Positions 31,659 through 41,210 are shown, counted from the stretch's first letter. The stretch is 64,000 nt of DNA from Actinobacteria bacterium UBA2272 (GCA_002347725.1 DDXA01000001.1:124001-188000), one strand, 5' to 3'. Translations and numbers: made by a program. The notes: generated by a model from the letters alone, not told the origin.

Positions 31659-33326
31659 ATGGAGCATCGCAGCGATTCGATGAAGAAGGGCCCGGCCAGG
31701 GCCCCTCATCGCAGTCTCCTCAAGGCCGACGGCCTTACCGACGAGGAGATCGCACGCCCGTTCGTCGCCGTCATCAACTCGGCCAACGACATCATCCCCG
31801 GGCACGTGGGGATGGACCGGGTAGCCGAGGCGGTCAAGACCGGTGTGCTCATGGCGGGCGGCACCCCGCTCGAGATCTCGACCATCGGCGTGTGCGACGG
31901 CATCGCGATGGGTCACGAGGGCATGCGCTTCTCGCTTGCCAGCCGCGAGGTCATCGCGGACTCCGTGGAGATCGCGGTCTCGGCGCACGCGTTCGACGCG
32001 GTCGTGATGATCCCCAACTGCGACAAGGTCATCCCCGGGATGCTCATGGCCGCCGCGCGGCTCGATCTGCCCACCGTCGTCGTCTCGGCCGGACCGATGC
32101 TCGCCGGCCGATGGGAGAACAAGCACGTCGACTTGGACACCGTCTTCACCGCTGTCGGGGCGCACGCTCGAGGCGAGGTGAGCGACGAGTCGCTCCTCGC
32201 GCTCGAGAATGGCGCCTGTCCCACATGCGGCAGCTGCGCGGGCATGTTCACCGCAAACTCGATGAACTGTCTCACCGAGGCGATCGGGATGGGTCTGCCG
32301 GGCAACGGCACGGTCCCGGCGGTCTACTCGGAGCGAATCCGTCTGGCCAAGCATGCGGGCATGCGTGTCATGGAGTTGCTGGAGCGTGGCATCACCGCTC
32401 GGCAGATCATGACGCCCGCGGCGATCACCAACGCGATGACGGTAGACATGGCGTTCGGCGGCTCGTCCAACACCGTTCTGCACCTGACCGCCATCGCCGC
32501 CGAGGCAGGCGCTCCGATCACCCTCGACGACTGGCAGGCCGTCTCGGCGCGCACTCCCAACCTCGTGCGCGTCTCGCCGGCCGGCGGGTACCACATCGAG
32601 GACCTCTACTTCGCGGGCGGCATTCCCGCGATCATGGCCGAGCTCGCCAAGGGTGACCTCATCGACACGCATGCGCGGACGGTGACCGGAGGCACGGTCG
32701 GCGACGTCATCAAACACCTTCCCGGGGCCGACGGCGCGGTCATCCGCAGCATCGATGAGCCGTACTCGGCGGTCGGCGGGCTGCGTGTGCTCAAGGGCAA
32801 CCTCGCGCCAAGAGGCGCCGTCGTGAAGCAGTCGGCTGTGGCGCCCGAGATGCGGCAACACGCCGGCCCGGCGCGTGTCTTCGAGTCCGAGGAGGATGCG
32901 CAGGCGGCGATCATCGGCGGGCGTATCCGCGAGGGCGATGTCATCGTCATCCGCTACGAGGGACCTAAGGGCGGTCCCGGCATGCGGGAGATGCTTTCGC
33001 CGACCTCGGCCGTCAAGGGCATGGGCCTTGCCGGCACGGTCGCGCTCATCACCGACGGGCGTTTCTCGGGAGCGACATCCGGCGCATCGATCGGTCACGT
33101 GAGCCCCGAGGCAGCCGAGGGCGGGCCCATCGCGCTCGTGGAGGAGGGCGACACCATCACGATCGACATCGACGCCGGCACGCTCACCCTCGAGGTGACC
33201 GATGAGTACCTCGCGATGCGCGCTCGCGCGTGGACGCCGCGACAGCCCAACGTCACGACCGGCTACCTCGCGCGCTATGCGCGCTTCGTGACGAGTGCCG
33301 ACAGAGGAGCGGTGCTCGAATGCTGA
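31659..33326 (+). CDS. ilvD: dihydroxy-acid dehydratase
   Basis: The 555-residue Fe-S dehydratase makes the 2-keto acids of valine and isoleucine. ATG 31659 follows AGGAAGGG, giving MEHRSDSMKKGPARAPHRSL. Cluster and catalytic landmarks are IGVCDGIAMGHEGM, IPNCDKVIPGML, ACPTCGSCAGMFTANSMNCL and the C-terminal TDGRFSGATSGASIGH. It opens a tight operon with ilvB 28 bases downstream, controlled by the T-box-type leader. Confidence 0.96.
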   Translation: MEHRSDSMKKGPARAPHRSLLKADGLTDEEIARPFVAVINSANDIIPGHVGMDRVAEAVKTGVLMAGGTPLEISTIGVCDGIAMGHEGMRFSLASREVIADSVEIAVSAHAFDAVVMIPNCDKVIPGMLMAAARLDLPTVVVSAGPMLAGRWENKHVDLDTVFTAVGAHARGEVSDESLLALENGACPTCGSCAGMFTANSMNCLTEAIGMGLPGNGTVPAVYSERIRLAKHAGMRVMELLERGITARQIMTPAAITNAMTVDMAFGGSSNTVLHLTAIAAEAGAPITLDDWQAVSARTPNLVRVSPAGGYHIEDLYFAGGIPAIMAELAKGDLIDTHARTVTGGTVGDVIKHLPGADGAVIRSIDEPYSAVGGLRVLKGNLAPRGAVVKQSAVAPEMRQHAGPARVFESEEDAQAAIIGGRIREGDVIVIRYEGPKGGPGMREMLSPTSAVKGMGLAGTVALITDGRFSGATSGASIGHVSPEAAEGGPIALVEEGDTITIDIDAGTLTLEVTDEYLAMRARAWTPRQPNVTTGYLARYARFVTSADRGAVLEC

Positions 33327-33354
33327 CGACTTCGAAGACACAGGAGGTGAGAGC

Positions 33355-35103
33355 ATGAGGATGAGCGCCGCGGAGGCACTCGTGAAGTCGCTGCAGGCCG
33401 AGGGCACCGAGGTCGTTTTCGGCTATCCGGGCGGTGTCGTGCTGCCGATCTTCGACGCACTGTACGAGGCCGAGGGAGTGCGTACCATACTCACGCGCCA
33501 CGAGCAGGGCGCCACACACGCCGCTGACGGTTATGCGCGCGTCACCGGCAAGCCCGGCGTCGTGATCGTGACGAGCGGCCCGGGGGCGGCCAACACCGTC
33601 ACCGGCATCGCCAACGCGTACATGGACTCGGTCCCGCTCGTGGTCGTGACCGGACAGGTGGCGACACACGTACTCGGCACCGACGCGTTCCAGGAGACGG
33701 ACATCACGGGCATCACCATCCCGATCACCAAGCACAACTACCTGCTGGACGATCCGGCCGACCTGCCCGATGTGATGGCCGAGGCCTTCCATATCGCCAC
33801 GACCGGCCGCCCGGGCCCCGTGCTCGTGGACATCCCCGTGGACATCGCGCGCGGTGAGCTCACCTACAAGCGCCCCGAGCGGCTGAACCTGCCCGGCTAC
33901 AAGCCCACGGTCAAAGGTCACGCCAAGCAGATCCACCAGGCCGCGACGCTGATAGCCCGGGCGCGCAAGCCGCTGCTGTACGTCGGCGGCGGCGTGCTCG
34001 CCTCCGAGGGTTGGAGGGAGCTCAAGGAGCTTGCCGAGCTCATGCAGCTGCCCGTGGTCACCACGCTCATGGGTAAGGGCGCGTTCCCCGAGGATCACCA
34101 TCTGTTCGTCGGCATGCCGGGCATGCACGGCGGTAAGTTCACCAACTACGCCATCACCGAGACAGACCTCCTTCTCGGTGTCGGCGTGCGTTTCGATGAC
34201 CGCGTCACGGGCAAGCTCGCCGCCTTCGCCACGAAGGCGAAGGTCGTCCACATCGACGTCGACCCGGCCGAGATCGGCAAGAACCGCAGCGTGGACGTGC
34301 CGATCGTCGGCGACGCGAGGACCGTGCTCGCCGCCATCACCGCCGAGCTGCGCAAGATGAACGCCGAGCCGCGCACGGATGCGTGGATGCGCGTGATCGA
34401 CGACTGGCGTGCTCGCTACCCGTTCCACTACCACCCGAGTACGGACACGATCATGCCCGAGTATGCGGTCGAGCGCGTGCGCGAGCTAACCGCCGATCGG
34501 CCGACGGTCTTCACCACCGAAGTGGGCCAGAACCAGATGTGGTCGTGCCAGTACCTGCGCCTGCGCGAGCCGCGCACCTGGGTCTCCTCCGGCGGGCTCG
34601 GCACGATGGGCTTCGGCCTGCCGGCGGCCATCGGCGCCCAGCTTGGTCGCCCCGACCACCTCGTTATCGACATCGCCGGTGACGGCTCGATCCAGATGAA
34701 CTCGCAGGAGCTCGCCACCGCGGCCATCAACGGGCTGCCGGTCAAGGTCGTCATCTTGAACAACGGCTATCTCGGCATGGTGAGGCAGTGGCAGGAACTC
34801 TTCTACGAGAAGCGGTACTCGAGTTCCACGCTGCCGCAGGACTGCCCGGACTTCGTGAAGCTCGCCGAGGCCTACGGCGCCTTCGGCGTGCGGGCCACGC
34901 GACCCGAAGAGCTCGACGCGGCGCTCACGGCCGCGTTCGACCACGACGGTCCCGCGGTCGTGGATGTGCGTGTCGAGCGCGAGGAGAACGTCTTTCCGAT
35001 GGTCGCGCCCGGCGGCTCGATCGATGAGATGCTGGGTGGCATTCCGGGAGGTCCGGTATCCGAGATGCTCGACGGCGAGTTGCTCGAGGAGGTGTGGGAG
35101 TAG
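33355..35103 (+). CDS. ilvB: acetolactate synthase, catalytic subunit
   Basis: This encodes 582 residues from ATG 33355 with CAGGAGGTG upstream. It is a thiamine-diphosphate enzyme forming acetolactate or acetohydroxybutyrate. Seen are the N-terminal VFGYPGGVVLPIFDAL, the catalytic glutamate in TRHEQGATHAADGYAR, the FAD-region VGVRFDDRVTGK, and the ThDP/Mg motif GDGSIQMNSQELATA ... NNGYLGMVRQWQ. The ilvN start abuts its stop codon. Confidence 0.96.
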   Translation: MRMSAAEALVKSLQAEGTEVVFGYPGGVVLPIFDALYEAEGVRTILTRHEQGATHAADGYARVTGKPGVVIVTSGPGAANTVTGIANAYMDSVPLVVVTGQVATHVLGTDAFQETDITGITIPITKHNYLLDDPADLPDVMAEAFHIATTGRPGPVLVDIPVDIARGELTYKRPERLNLPGYKPTVKGHAKQIHQAATLIARARKPLLYVGGGVLASEGWRELKELAELMQLPVVTTLMGKGAFPEDHHLFVGMPGMHGGKFTNYAITETDLLLGVGVRFDDRVTGKLAAFATKAKVVHIDVDPAEIGKNRSVDVPIVGDARTVLAAITAELRKMNAEPRTDAWMRVIDDWRARYPFHYHPSTDTIMPEYAVERVRELTADRPTVFTTEVGQNQMWSCQYLRLREPRTWVSSGGLGTMGFGLPAAIGAQLGRPDHLVIDIAGDGSIQMNSQELATAAINGLPVKVVILNNGYLGMVRQWQELFYEKRYSSSTLPQDCPDFVKLAEAYGAFGVRATRPEELDAALTAAFDHDGPAVVDVRVEREENVFPMVAPGGSIDEMLGGIPGGPVSEMLDGELLEEVWE

Positions 35104-35589
35104 ATGAATCACACACTGTCAGTGCTCGTTGAGAACAAGCCGGGTGTACTCACGCGCGTCGCGTCGTTGTTCGCCCGGCGCGGGTTCAACATCGACTCGC
35201 TCGCGGTGGGCACGACCGACGATCCGACGCTCTCGCGCATGACGATCGTCGTTTCGGCCGAAGACACGCCGATCGAGCAGATCACCAAGCAGCTCCACAA
35301 GCTCATCAACGTGATCAAGATCCAGGACCTCGATCCGAAGGACATGATCGATCGCGAACTCGTCTTGTACAAGATCAACGCGGCTCCCGAGCGGCGTCAC
35401 GAGATCATCGAGATCGCCAACGTGTTCCGGGCCAAGATCGTGGATGTGGGCCGCAACAGCCTCACGATCGAAGCGACCGGCACGACGGACAAGCTCGCCG
35501 CGATGGAGGACCTGCTGCGCGCCTACGGAATCAAGGAACTGGCGAGGACGGGCAAGATCGCGCTTGCGCGCGGCAGCCGGGACTCGTAG
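35104..35589 (+). CDS. ilvN: acetolactate synthase, regulatory subunit
   Basis: The 161-residue subunit starts on the base after the ilvB stop. The N-terminal ACT domain (LSVLVENKPGVLTRVASLFA, then RRGFNIDSLAVG) binds valine for feedback inhibition. The C-terminal half (ERRHEIIEIANVFRAKIVDV) is the second regulatory domain usual for the long IlvN/IlvH form. The 80-base gap to ilvC contains a small hairpin at 35600-35615 (CGCGGC-GCGA-GCCGCG), which could reduce read-through. Confidence 0.95.
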   Translation: MNHTLSVLVENKPGVLTRVASLFARRGFNIDSLAVGTTDDPTLSRMTIVVSAEDTPIEQITKQLHKLINVIKIQDLDPKDMIDRELVLYKINAAPERRHEIIEIANVFRAKIVDVGRNSLTIEATGTTDKLAAMEDLLRAYGIKELARTGKIALARGSRDS

Positions 35590-35669
35590 AGGCACGACCC
35601 GCGGCGCGAGCCGCGAACGGATACGGTCGTAACGGGCGTCCGGTACAGGACGCGAGGAGGAGGACAACG

Positions 35670-36674
35670 ATGGCAACGGTGTACTACGACAAGGACTGCG
35701 ACCTGAGCCTGGTCCGCGAGCGCACGATCGCGGTCATCGGCTACGGGAGCCAGGGTCACGCCCACGCGCTCAACCTGCACGACTCGGGTTGCGATGTGCG
35801 GGTCGGACTGCGTGCGGGCTCGGCGAGCGCGGACAAGGCGCGCGAGGCGGGTCTCAAGGTCATGACGCCGCGTGAGGCTGCAGCCGAGGCGGACATCGTC
35901 ATGATGCTCACGCCGGACGAGACCACCGCGCACATCTACTACGCGGAGATCCACGAGTCGATGAGCGCGGGCAAGGTGCTCGCGTTCGCACACGGCTTCA
36001 ACGTCCACTTCGGGCAGATCGAGCCGCCCGAGGGCGTCGATGTGATCATGATCGCCCCCAAGGGCCCGGGCCATATGGTCCGCCGGGTGTTCACCGAGGG
36101 CTCGGGCGTGCCATGCCTGATCGCGGTGGCGCAGGATGCGAGTGGCAAGGCAAAGGACATCGCGCTCGCGTGGGCGGCCGGTATCGGCGGCGCGCGTGCG
36201 GCCGTGATCGAGACGACCTTTGCCGAGGAGACGGAGACCGACCTCTTCGGCGAGCAGGCCGTGCTGTGTGGCGGTGCCACTCACCTCGTGCAGGCGGGCT
36301 TCGAGACGCTTGTGGAGGCCGGCTACCAGCCGGAGATCGCGTACTTCGAGTGTCTGCACGAGCTCAAGCTCATCGTGGACCTCATGTACGAGGGCGGCAT
36401 GGCCAAGATGCGTGACTCGATCTCCAACACCGCCGAGTACGGCGACTACGCCACCGGCCCGCGCATCATCACCGAACAGACCCGCGAGGAGATGGCGCGC
36501 GTGCTGTGGGATATCCAGAGCGGCAAGTTCGCGCGCGACTGGATCTCGGAGAACCGCGCTGGCCAGCCGCACTTCAAGGCGATGCGCCGGATCCACGCCG
36601 ACACGCTTATCGAAGAGGTGGGCGCCGAGATGCGCGGGATGTTCGCATGGCTCAAGACCGGCGAGGAGGAGTAG
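35670..36674 (+). CDS. ilvC: ketol-acid reductoisomerase (class I)
   Basis: This encodes 334 residues from ATG 35670 with CGAGGAGGAGG upstream. It isomerises and reduces acetolactate. The Rossmann motif is VIGYGSQGHAHALNL. The cofactor loop GLRAGSASADKARE has the arginine and serines expected for NADPH. The C-terminal knotted domain has ETFAEETETDLFGEQAVL and FECLHELKLIVDLMYEGG with metal-binding acids. The length is that of the short class I enzymes. Confidence 0.96.
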   Translation: MATVYYDKDCDLSLVRERTIAVIGYGSQGHAHALNLHDSGCDVRVGLRAGSASADKAREAGLKVMTPREAAAEADIVMMLTPDETTAHIYYAEIHESMSAGKVLAFAHGFNVHFGQIEPPEGVDVIMIAPKGPGHMVRRVFTEGSGVPCLIAVAQDASGKAKDIALAWAAGIGGARAAVIETTFAEETETDLFGEQAVLCGGATHLVQAGFETLVEAGYQPEIAYFECLHELKLIVDLMYEGGMAKMRDSISNTAEYGDYATGPRIITEQTREEMARVLWDIQSGKFARDWISENRAGQPHFKAMRRIHADTLIEEVGAEMRGMFAWLKTGEEE

Positions 36675-36678
36675 CGCG

Positions 36679-37824
36679 ATGCAGAAGAAGTACCTGATGA
36701 CACCGGGTCCGACGCCCGTGCCGCCGGAGGTCCTGCTGACGCAGGCCGCCCCGATCATCCACCACCGCACCCCCGACTTCTCGGCCGCGTTCGCCGAGGC
36801 GATCGAGGGACTCAAGTACGTCTTCCAGACCGAAGGGGACGCCCTGCTCTTCGCCTCGTCGGGCACCGGCGTCATGGAGGCGGCCATCGCCAACTGCTTC
36901 TCGGCCGGCGACAGTGTCATCGTGTGCCGCAACGGCAAGTTCGGCGACCGTCAGAAGCAGATCGCCGAGGTCTACGGTCTGAACGTCATCGACCTCGCCT
37001 ACGAGTGGACGAGTGTCGTCGACCCCGCCGACGTGGCGACGGCCCTCAAGGAGAACCCCGGCGTGCGTGGCGTCATAGTCACGCAGTCGGAGACCTCGAG
37101 CGGTGTGCTCAACGACGTCAAGGCCATCGGCGCGATCGTGCGCGAGTATCCCGAGTGCGTGCTGATCGTGGACTCGATCACCGGCATCGGTGCGGTCGAG
37201 TGCAGGACCGACGAGTGGGGACTCGACGTGGTCATGACCGGTTCGCAGAAGGGCCTCATGCTGCCGCCGGGTCTGGCCGCGTGCACGGTCTCCGAGAAGG
37301 CGTGGCGCGCCTACGAGCGCTCGACGCTGCCCAAGTACTACTTCGACTGGATGAAGTACAAGAAGAACATCGAGAAGGACACCACGCCGTTCACCCCGGC
37401 CGTATCGCTCGTACTCGGTCTTGTGGTGGCTCTCAAGATGATCCGCGAGGAGGGGCTCGAGAACACCATCGCCCGGCACAGCATGCTCGCCGAGGCCACG
37501 CGTCGCGGCTGCGAGGCACTCGGCCTTACGCTCTTCGCGCCGCCCGAGGGTCGCGGCAGCGCGGTCACCCCGGTGTGGGTGCCGGAGGGCGTGGATGGCA
37601 AGAAGATCGTGAGCATCCTCAAGAACAAGTACGGCATCACCATCGCCGGCGGTCAGGACGACTACGCGGGTCGCATCTTCCGCGTGGGGCATCTCGGCTA
37701 CTTCGGCGTGTTCGACATCATCACCACGCTCGCGGGCCTCGAGATGACGCTCGCCGAGCTGGGCTACGCGTTCGAGCGCGGGAGCGGTATCGCCGCCGCG
37801 CAGGCCGTCTTCATGGGGGAGTAG
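36679..37824 (+). CDS. class V aminotransferase of the serine-pyruvate/phosphoserine type
   Basis: The 381-residue PLP enzyme starts at ATG 36679, 4 bases after the ilvC stop. The N-terminal MTPGPTPVPPEV and HHRTPDFSAAFAE, the FASSGTGVMEAAIAN cofactor loop and the PLP lysine K191 in VVMTGSQKGLMLPPGLA place it in the SGAT/AGT family. serA follows 5 bases later. In several archaea and anaerobes a relative of this type replaces SerC, so phosphohydroxypyruvate transamination in serine synthesis is the best guess. Confidence 0.9.
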   Translation: MQKKYLMTPGPTPVPPEVLLTQAAPIIHHRTPDFSAAFAEAIEGLKYVFQTEGDALLFASSGTGVMEAAIANCFSAGDSVIVCRNGKFGDRQKQIAEVYGLNVIDLAYEWTSVVDPADVATALKENPGVRGVIVTQSETSSGVLNDVKAIGAIVREYPECVLIVDSITGIGAVECRTDEWGLDVVMTGSQKGLMLPPGLAACTVSEKAWRAYERSTLPKYYFDWMKYKKNIEKDTTPFTPAVSLVLGLVVALKMIREEGLENTIARHSMLAEATRRGCEALGLTLFAPPEGRGSAVTPVWVPEGVDGKKIVSILKNKYGITIAGGQDDYAGRIFRVGHLGYFGVFDIITTLAGLEMTLAELGYAFERGSGIAAAQAVFMGE

Positions 37825-37829
37825 ATACG

Positions 37830-39410
37830 ATGAAGGTACTGGTAGCTGAGAAGATCGCCGACGGCGGCATCGAGCTTCTGGAAAAGGAGTTCGAGGTCGA
37901 CGTCATCACCGGCATGACCCCGGAGGAGCTTGTCGCCGCGATCCCGGCCTACGACGGCCTCATCGTGCGCTCGGCCACCAAGGCGACGCGCGAGGTGCTC
38001 GAGGCGGGCGTGAAGCTCAAGATCGTCGGCCGCGCAGGCGTGGGCGTGGACAACGTGGACGTGGCTGCCGCCACCGAGCGCGGCATCGTCGTGTGCAACG
38101 CCCCGACATCGAACATCGTCTCGGCCGCCGAGCACACCATCGCACTCCTGCTCGCGCAGGTGCGCAACATCCCGCAGGCCAACGCGTCCATGCACGCGTG
38201 CAAGTGGGAGCGCTCCAAGTTCACCGGTACCGAGGTGCTCGACAAGACACTCGGCCTGGTCGGCCTCGGCCGTATCGGTGCGCTCGTCGCCGAGCGTGCG
38301 AAGGGTCTGGGCATGAAGGTCGTGGCGTTCGATCCGTACATCACCGAGGAGCGCGCCGCGCAGCTCGGCATCGGGTATGCGGCCACCCTCGAGGAGCTCC
38401 TGGCGCAGGCCGACTTCATCACCGTCCACCTGCCCAAGACCAAAGAGACCATCGGCATGTTCGGGCCCGATGAGTTCGCCAGGATGAAGGACGGCGTACG
38501 GCTCGTGAACACCGCCCGCGGCGGCATCTACCAGGAGGCCGCCCTCATCGCCGCACTCGAGAGCGGCAAGGTCGCCAGCGCCGGTATCGACGTCTACGAG
38601 GTCGAGCCGTGCACCGACTCGCCGCTGTTCGCCTTCGAGCAGGTCATCGTGACGCCGCACCTTGGCGCGTCCACCGAAGAGGCGCAGGATCGCGCCGGCG
38701 AGCAGATCGCCGAGTACGTGGCGGCGGGACTCCGCGGCGACATGGTACCCACCGCGGTCAACATCGCGCCGGTCTCTCCCGAGGTCATGGAGGCCGTCGG
38801 CCCCTTCATCCCGGTGGCCGAGGCGCTCGGCAAGGGCATCGCGCAGATCGCACGCGGCCCGGTCTCCGAGATCGAGGTGCACTTCATCGGTCACCTGGCC
38901 GAGCAGGACACGCGCATCCTCAAGACGGCGGCGCTCAAAGGCCTGCTCACGGTGGTCACGCAAGACGCGATCAACTTCGTGAACGCCAACCACTACGCCG
39001 AGCAGCGCGGCATCGCCGTCACCGAGCACAGCCGCACCGACAGCCTCGACTACGTGAGCCTGATGGTGGTCGTTGCCCGCGCCGGCGACGGCGAGTTCAA
39101 GCTCGGCGCCACGCTCATCGGCAAGAAGAACGAGCCGCGTCTGGTGGCGTTCAACGAGTTCGACATCGACATGGCCCCCTCGGAGCACATGCTGTTCCTG
39201 AAGTACTCCGACGTGCCCGGTGTCGTGGGCAAGGTGGGCACCGCGCTCGGCGAGAACGACATCAACATCGCGTCGATGCAGGTAGGGCGTACCGCCGAGG
39301 GCGGCACGGCGCTTATGGGCATCAACGTCGATTCGCCGATCTCCGACGCGCTCATGGACCGCATCAACGCCAAGGCCGAGGTGACCGAGGCCTGGAGGAT
39401 CGAGCTCTAG
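37830..39410 (+). CDS. serA: D-3-phosphoglycerate dehydrogenase (long form with ASB and ACT domains)
   Basis: The 526-residue enzyme starts MKVLVAEKIADGGIELLEKE at ATG 37830. The substrate/NAD domains show GRAGVGVDNVDVAAATERGI, the GLVGLGRIGALVAERA nucleotide loop, NTARGGIYQEAAL and the catalytic histidine in TPHLGASTEEAQD. The C-terminal 200 residues form the ASB domain and an ACT domain (KYSDVPGVVGKVGTAL), the site of serine feedback. It closes the ilv-ser transcript at a strong hairpin. Confidence 0.96.
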   Translation: MKVLVAEKIADGGIELLEKEFEVDVITGMTPEELVAAIPAYDGLIVRSATKATREVLEAGVKLKIVGRAGVGVDNVDVAAATERGIVVCNAPTSNIVSAAEHTIALLLAQVRNIPQANASMHACKWERSKFTGTEVLDKTLGLVGLGRIGALVAERAKGLGMKVVAFDPYITEERAAQLGIGYAATLEELLAQADFITVHLPKTKETIGMFGPDEFARMKDGVRLVNTARGGIYQEAALIAALESGKVASAGIDVYEVEPCTDSPLFAFEQVIVTPHLGASTEEAQDRAGEQIAEYVAAGLRGDMVPTAVNIAPVSPEVMEAVGPFIPVAEALGKGIAQIARGPVSEIEVHFIGHLAEQDTRILKTAALKGLLTVVTQDAINFVNANHYAEQRGIAVTEHSRTDSLDYVSLMVVVARAGDGEFKLGATLIGKKNEPRLVAFNEFDIDMAPSEHMLFLKYSDVPGVVGKVGTALGENDINIASMQVGRTAEGGTALMGINVDSPISDALMDRINAKAEVTEAWRIEL

Positions 39411-39442
39411 CGGGCGCGTGCCCGTGCGCCACACGTCGCATG

Positions 39443-39472
39443 CGCGAGGGGTCCTCAACGGGGCCCCTCGCG
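39443..39472 (+). terminator. hairpin terminator after serA
   Basis: CGCGAGGGG and CCCCTCGCG form a perfect 9-bp stem; TCC/GGGG in the loop can extend it. The leuA leader promoter begins 5 bases later, so the terminator and promoter are nearly fused. Confidence 0.75.
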
Positions 39473-39477
39473 TGCGC

Positions 39478-39483
39478 TATACT
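39478..39483 (+). promoter_or_regulatory. -10 element TATACT of the leu operon
   Basis: TATACT lies 7 bases before the ATG of the leader peptide. The transcript would begin at or next to that ATG, so the leader is probably translated without a Shine-Dalgarno site. The promoter string matches that of the ilv operon (GCGCTATACT). Confidence 0.65.
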
Positions 39484-39490
39484 GCGCTGC

Positions 39491-39559
39491 ATGAACGAGT
39501 GCGCACACATGCTCCGCAAGGGTCTTCTCGGGCGACTTATGCAGCCGGCCGCCGTCTGA
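39491..39559 (+). CDS. leuL: leucine-containing leader peptide of the leu operon
   Basis: A 22-residue frame, MNECAHMLRKGLLGRLMQPA plus AV, starts at the predicted transcript start. It contains four leucine codons (CTC, CTT, CTC, CTT), three of them in the GLLGRL segment. Its stop codon lies in the loop of a stable hairpin, and leuA begins 57 bases later. Actinobacterial leuA genes are known to use leader-peptide attenuation, so stalling at leucine codons when leucine is scarce is the natural model. The gene is too short to be certain. Confidence 0.6.
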   Translation: MNECAHMLRKGLLGRLMQPAAV

Positions 39560-39577
39560 CCGACGGCTCGTGCCGGC
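39544..39577 (+). promoter_or_regulatory. attenuator-like hairpin overlapping the leader peptide stop
   Basis: GCCGGC (39544-39549) pairs with GCCGGC (39572-39577), and CCGTC (39552-39556) with GACGG (39562-39566) around the TGA. No T-run follows. A ribosome stalled at the leucine codons or at the stop would sit on or just before this hairpin, changing the fold. Confidence 0.55.
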
Positions 39578-39616
39578 CCATCCGCCCGTACCCGCACGTG
39601 CGAAAAGGAGCGTCCC

Positions 39617-41182
39617 GTGAGCAGTTCACCGCACGCCACTCCCGATAAGGTATTCATCTTCGACACCACGCTTCGCGACGGCGAGCAGTCGCCCGGCGCG
39701 AGCATGAACACCGCCGAGAAGCTCGAGATCGCCCGCCAGCTCGTGCGCCTCGGCGTCGACGTGATAGAGGCCGGTTTCCCGATCTCGAGCCCCGGCGACT
39801 TCGAGAGCGTGCGCCGCATCTCCGCCGAGGTCGGTGACGCCGCCGTGGTCTGCGCGCTCTCCCGCGCGATCCCGGCCGACATCGAGCGCGCGGCAGAGGC
39901 GCTTGCAGGAGCCGCGCGACCGCGTATCCACACCGGGATCGGTGTCTCGGAGAGCCACCTGCGCGACAAGCTCCGCATCACGCGCGAGGAGGCGCTCGAA
40001 CGGGCCGTTGCCGCTGTCAAGCTCGCGCGTTCGCACGTGGGCGATGTGGAGTTCTACGCCGAGGACGCGGGCCGAGCAGAGCCCGAGTTCCTCTACCGGA
40101 TGATCGAGGCGGCCATCGGCGCCGGCGCCACGGTCGTGAACATACCGGACACCACCGGATACGCGTACCCGGAGGTCTTCGGCGACCTGATCCGCGGCCT
40201 CATGGAACACGTGCGCGGGATCGAGGGCGTGACCGTCTCGGTGCACTGTCACAACGACCTCGGCATGGCGACGGCAAACGCGCTTGCCGGCGTGCGCGCG
40301 GGCGCGCGGCAGATCGAGTGCACCATCAACGGCCTTGGCGAGCGTGCCGGCAACACCGCGATGGAAGAAGTCGTGATGGCGCTCAAGATGCGTCCCGACG
40401 TCTTCGGCGTGGACACCGGCATCAACACGCGGGAGTTCGTGCGCGCGTCGCGTCTGGTCTCGAGCATCACCGGCATACTCGTGCAGCCGAACAAGGCCAT
40501 CGTCGGCGCCAACGCCTTCGCGCACTCAAGCGGCATCCATCAAGACGGTGTGCTCAAGGAGCGCTCGACCTACGAGATCATCGACCCGGCCGATGTGGGT
40601 GCCGGCGGTTCCTCGATCGTGCTGACCGCGCGCAGTGGCCGTGCGGCGCTCCGGCACCGGCTGGCCGAACTCGGCTACGCGATGGAGGACGCCGAGTTCG
40701 AGCGCGTGCACGAGGCGTTCCTCGAGCTTGCCGACAAGAAGAAGGAAGTCTACGACGAGGATCTCGAGGCGCTCGTTGGCGAGACGGAGCGCATGATCGG
40801 CGAGGTCTACCACCTCGAGCAGGTCCACGTGAGCTGCGGCGACCCCGGGATACCGACGGCGACCGTCGAACTCATCACGCAAGACGGCGCGCATCTGATC
40901 GACTCGAGCCATGGCAACGGCCCGGTGGACGCGGTCTACAAGGCGATCAACCGGATCGTGGATGCGCCCAACGACCTGACCGAGTTCAGCGTTCAGTCGG
41001 TCACGCGGGGCATCGACGCGGTGGGTGAGGTCACCATCCGCGTGAAGGGCGAGGACGGCCGGACCTTCACCGGCCGCGGCGCGCATCCCGACATCATCGT
41101 GTCGAGCGCCAAGGCGTACGTGAACGCGCTCAACCGCCTCTTGCTTGCCGCCGAGGCGCCGAGCGTACCTGATGAGATCTAG
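39617..41182 (+). CDS. leuA: 2-isopropylmalate synthase
   Basis: The 521-residue enzyme starts at GTG 39617 with AAAAGGAG upstream. It condenses acetyl-CoA with 2-ketoisovalerate, the first leucine step. The TIM barrel begins FDTTLRDGEQSPGASM and has the metal-binding HCHNDLGMATANALAG, followed by NGLGERAGNTAMEEV. The C-terminal 150 residues form the leucine-binding regulatory domain. Length and domain order fit true LeuA rather than homocitrate or citramalate synthase, although these can be hard to separate. It is controlled by the leader described above. Confidence 0.93.
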   Translation: MSSSPHATPDKVFIFDTTLRDGEQSPGASMNTAEKLEIARQLVRLGVDVIEAGFPISSPGDFESVRRISAEVGDAAVVCALSRAIPADIERAAEALAGAARPRIHTGIGVSESHLRDKLRITREEALERAVAAVKLARSHVGDVEFYAEDAGRAEPEFLYRMIEAAIGAGATVVNIPDTTGYAYPEVFGDLIRGLMEHVRGIEGVTVSVHCHNDLGMATANALAGVRAGARQIECTINGLGERAGNTAMEEVVMALKMRPDVFGVDTGINTREFVRASRLVSSITGILVQPNKAIVGANAFAHSSGIHQDGVLKERSTYEIIDPADVGAGGSSIVLTARSGRAALRHRLAELGYAMEDAEFERVHEAFLELADKKKEVYDEDLEALVGETERMIGEVYHLEQVHVSCGDPGIPTATVELITQDGAHLIDSSHGNGPVDAVYKAINRIVDAPNDLTEFSVQSVTRGIDAVGEVTIRVKGEDGRTFTGRGAHPDIIVSSAKAYVNALNRLLLAAEAPSVPDEI

Positions 41183-41210
41183 CGGGCGAGAAGCCCGGGA
41201 GGAGACACCC

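Noticed and set aside
31596..33407. 603-codon minus-strand frame opposite ilvD
   Set aside because: Antisense shadow of a clearly conserved dehydratase; no recognisable motifs and no ribosome site.
36924..37829. 302-residue upstream extension of serA
   Set aside because: The extension is an out-of-frame reading of the class V aminotransferase gene; SerA starts cleanly at MKVLVAEKIADGG.
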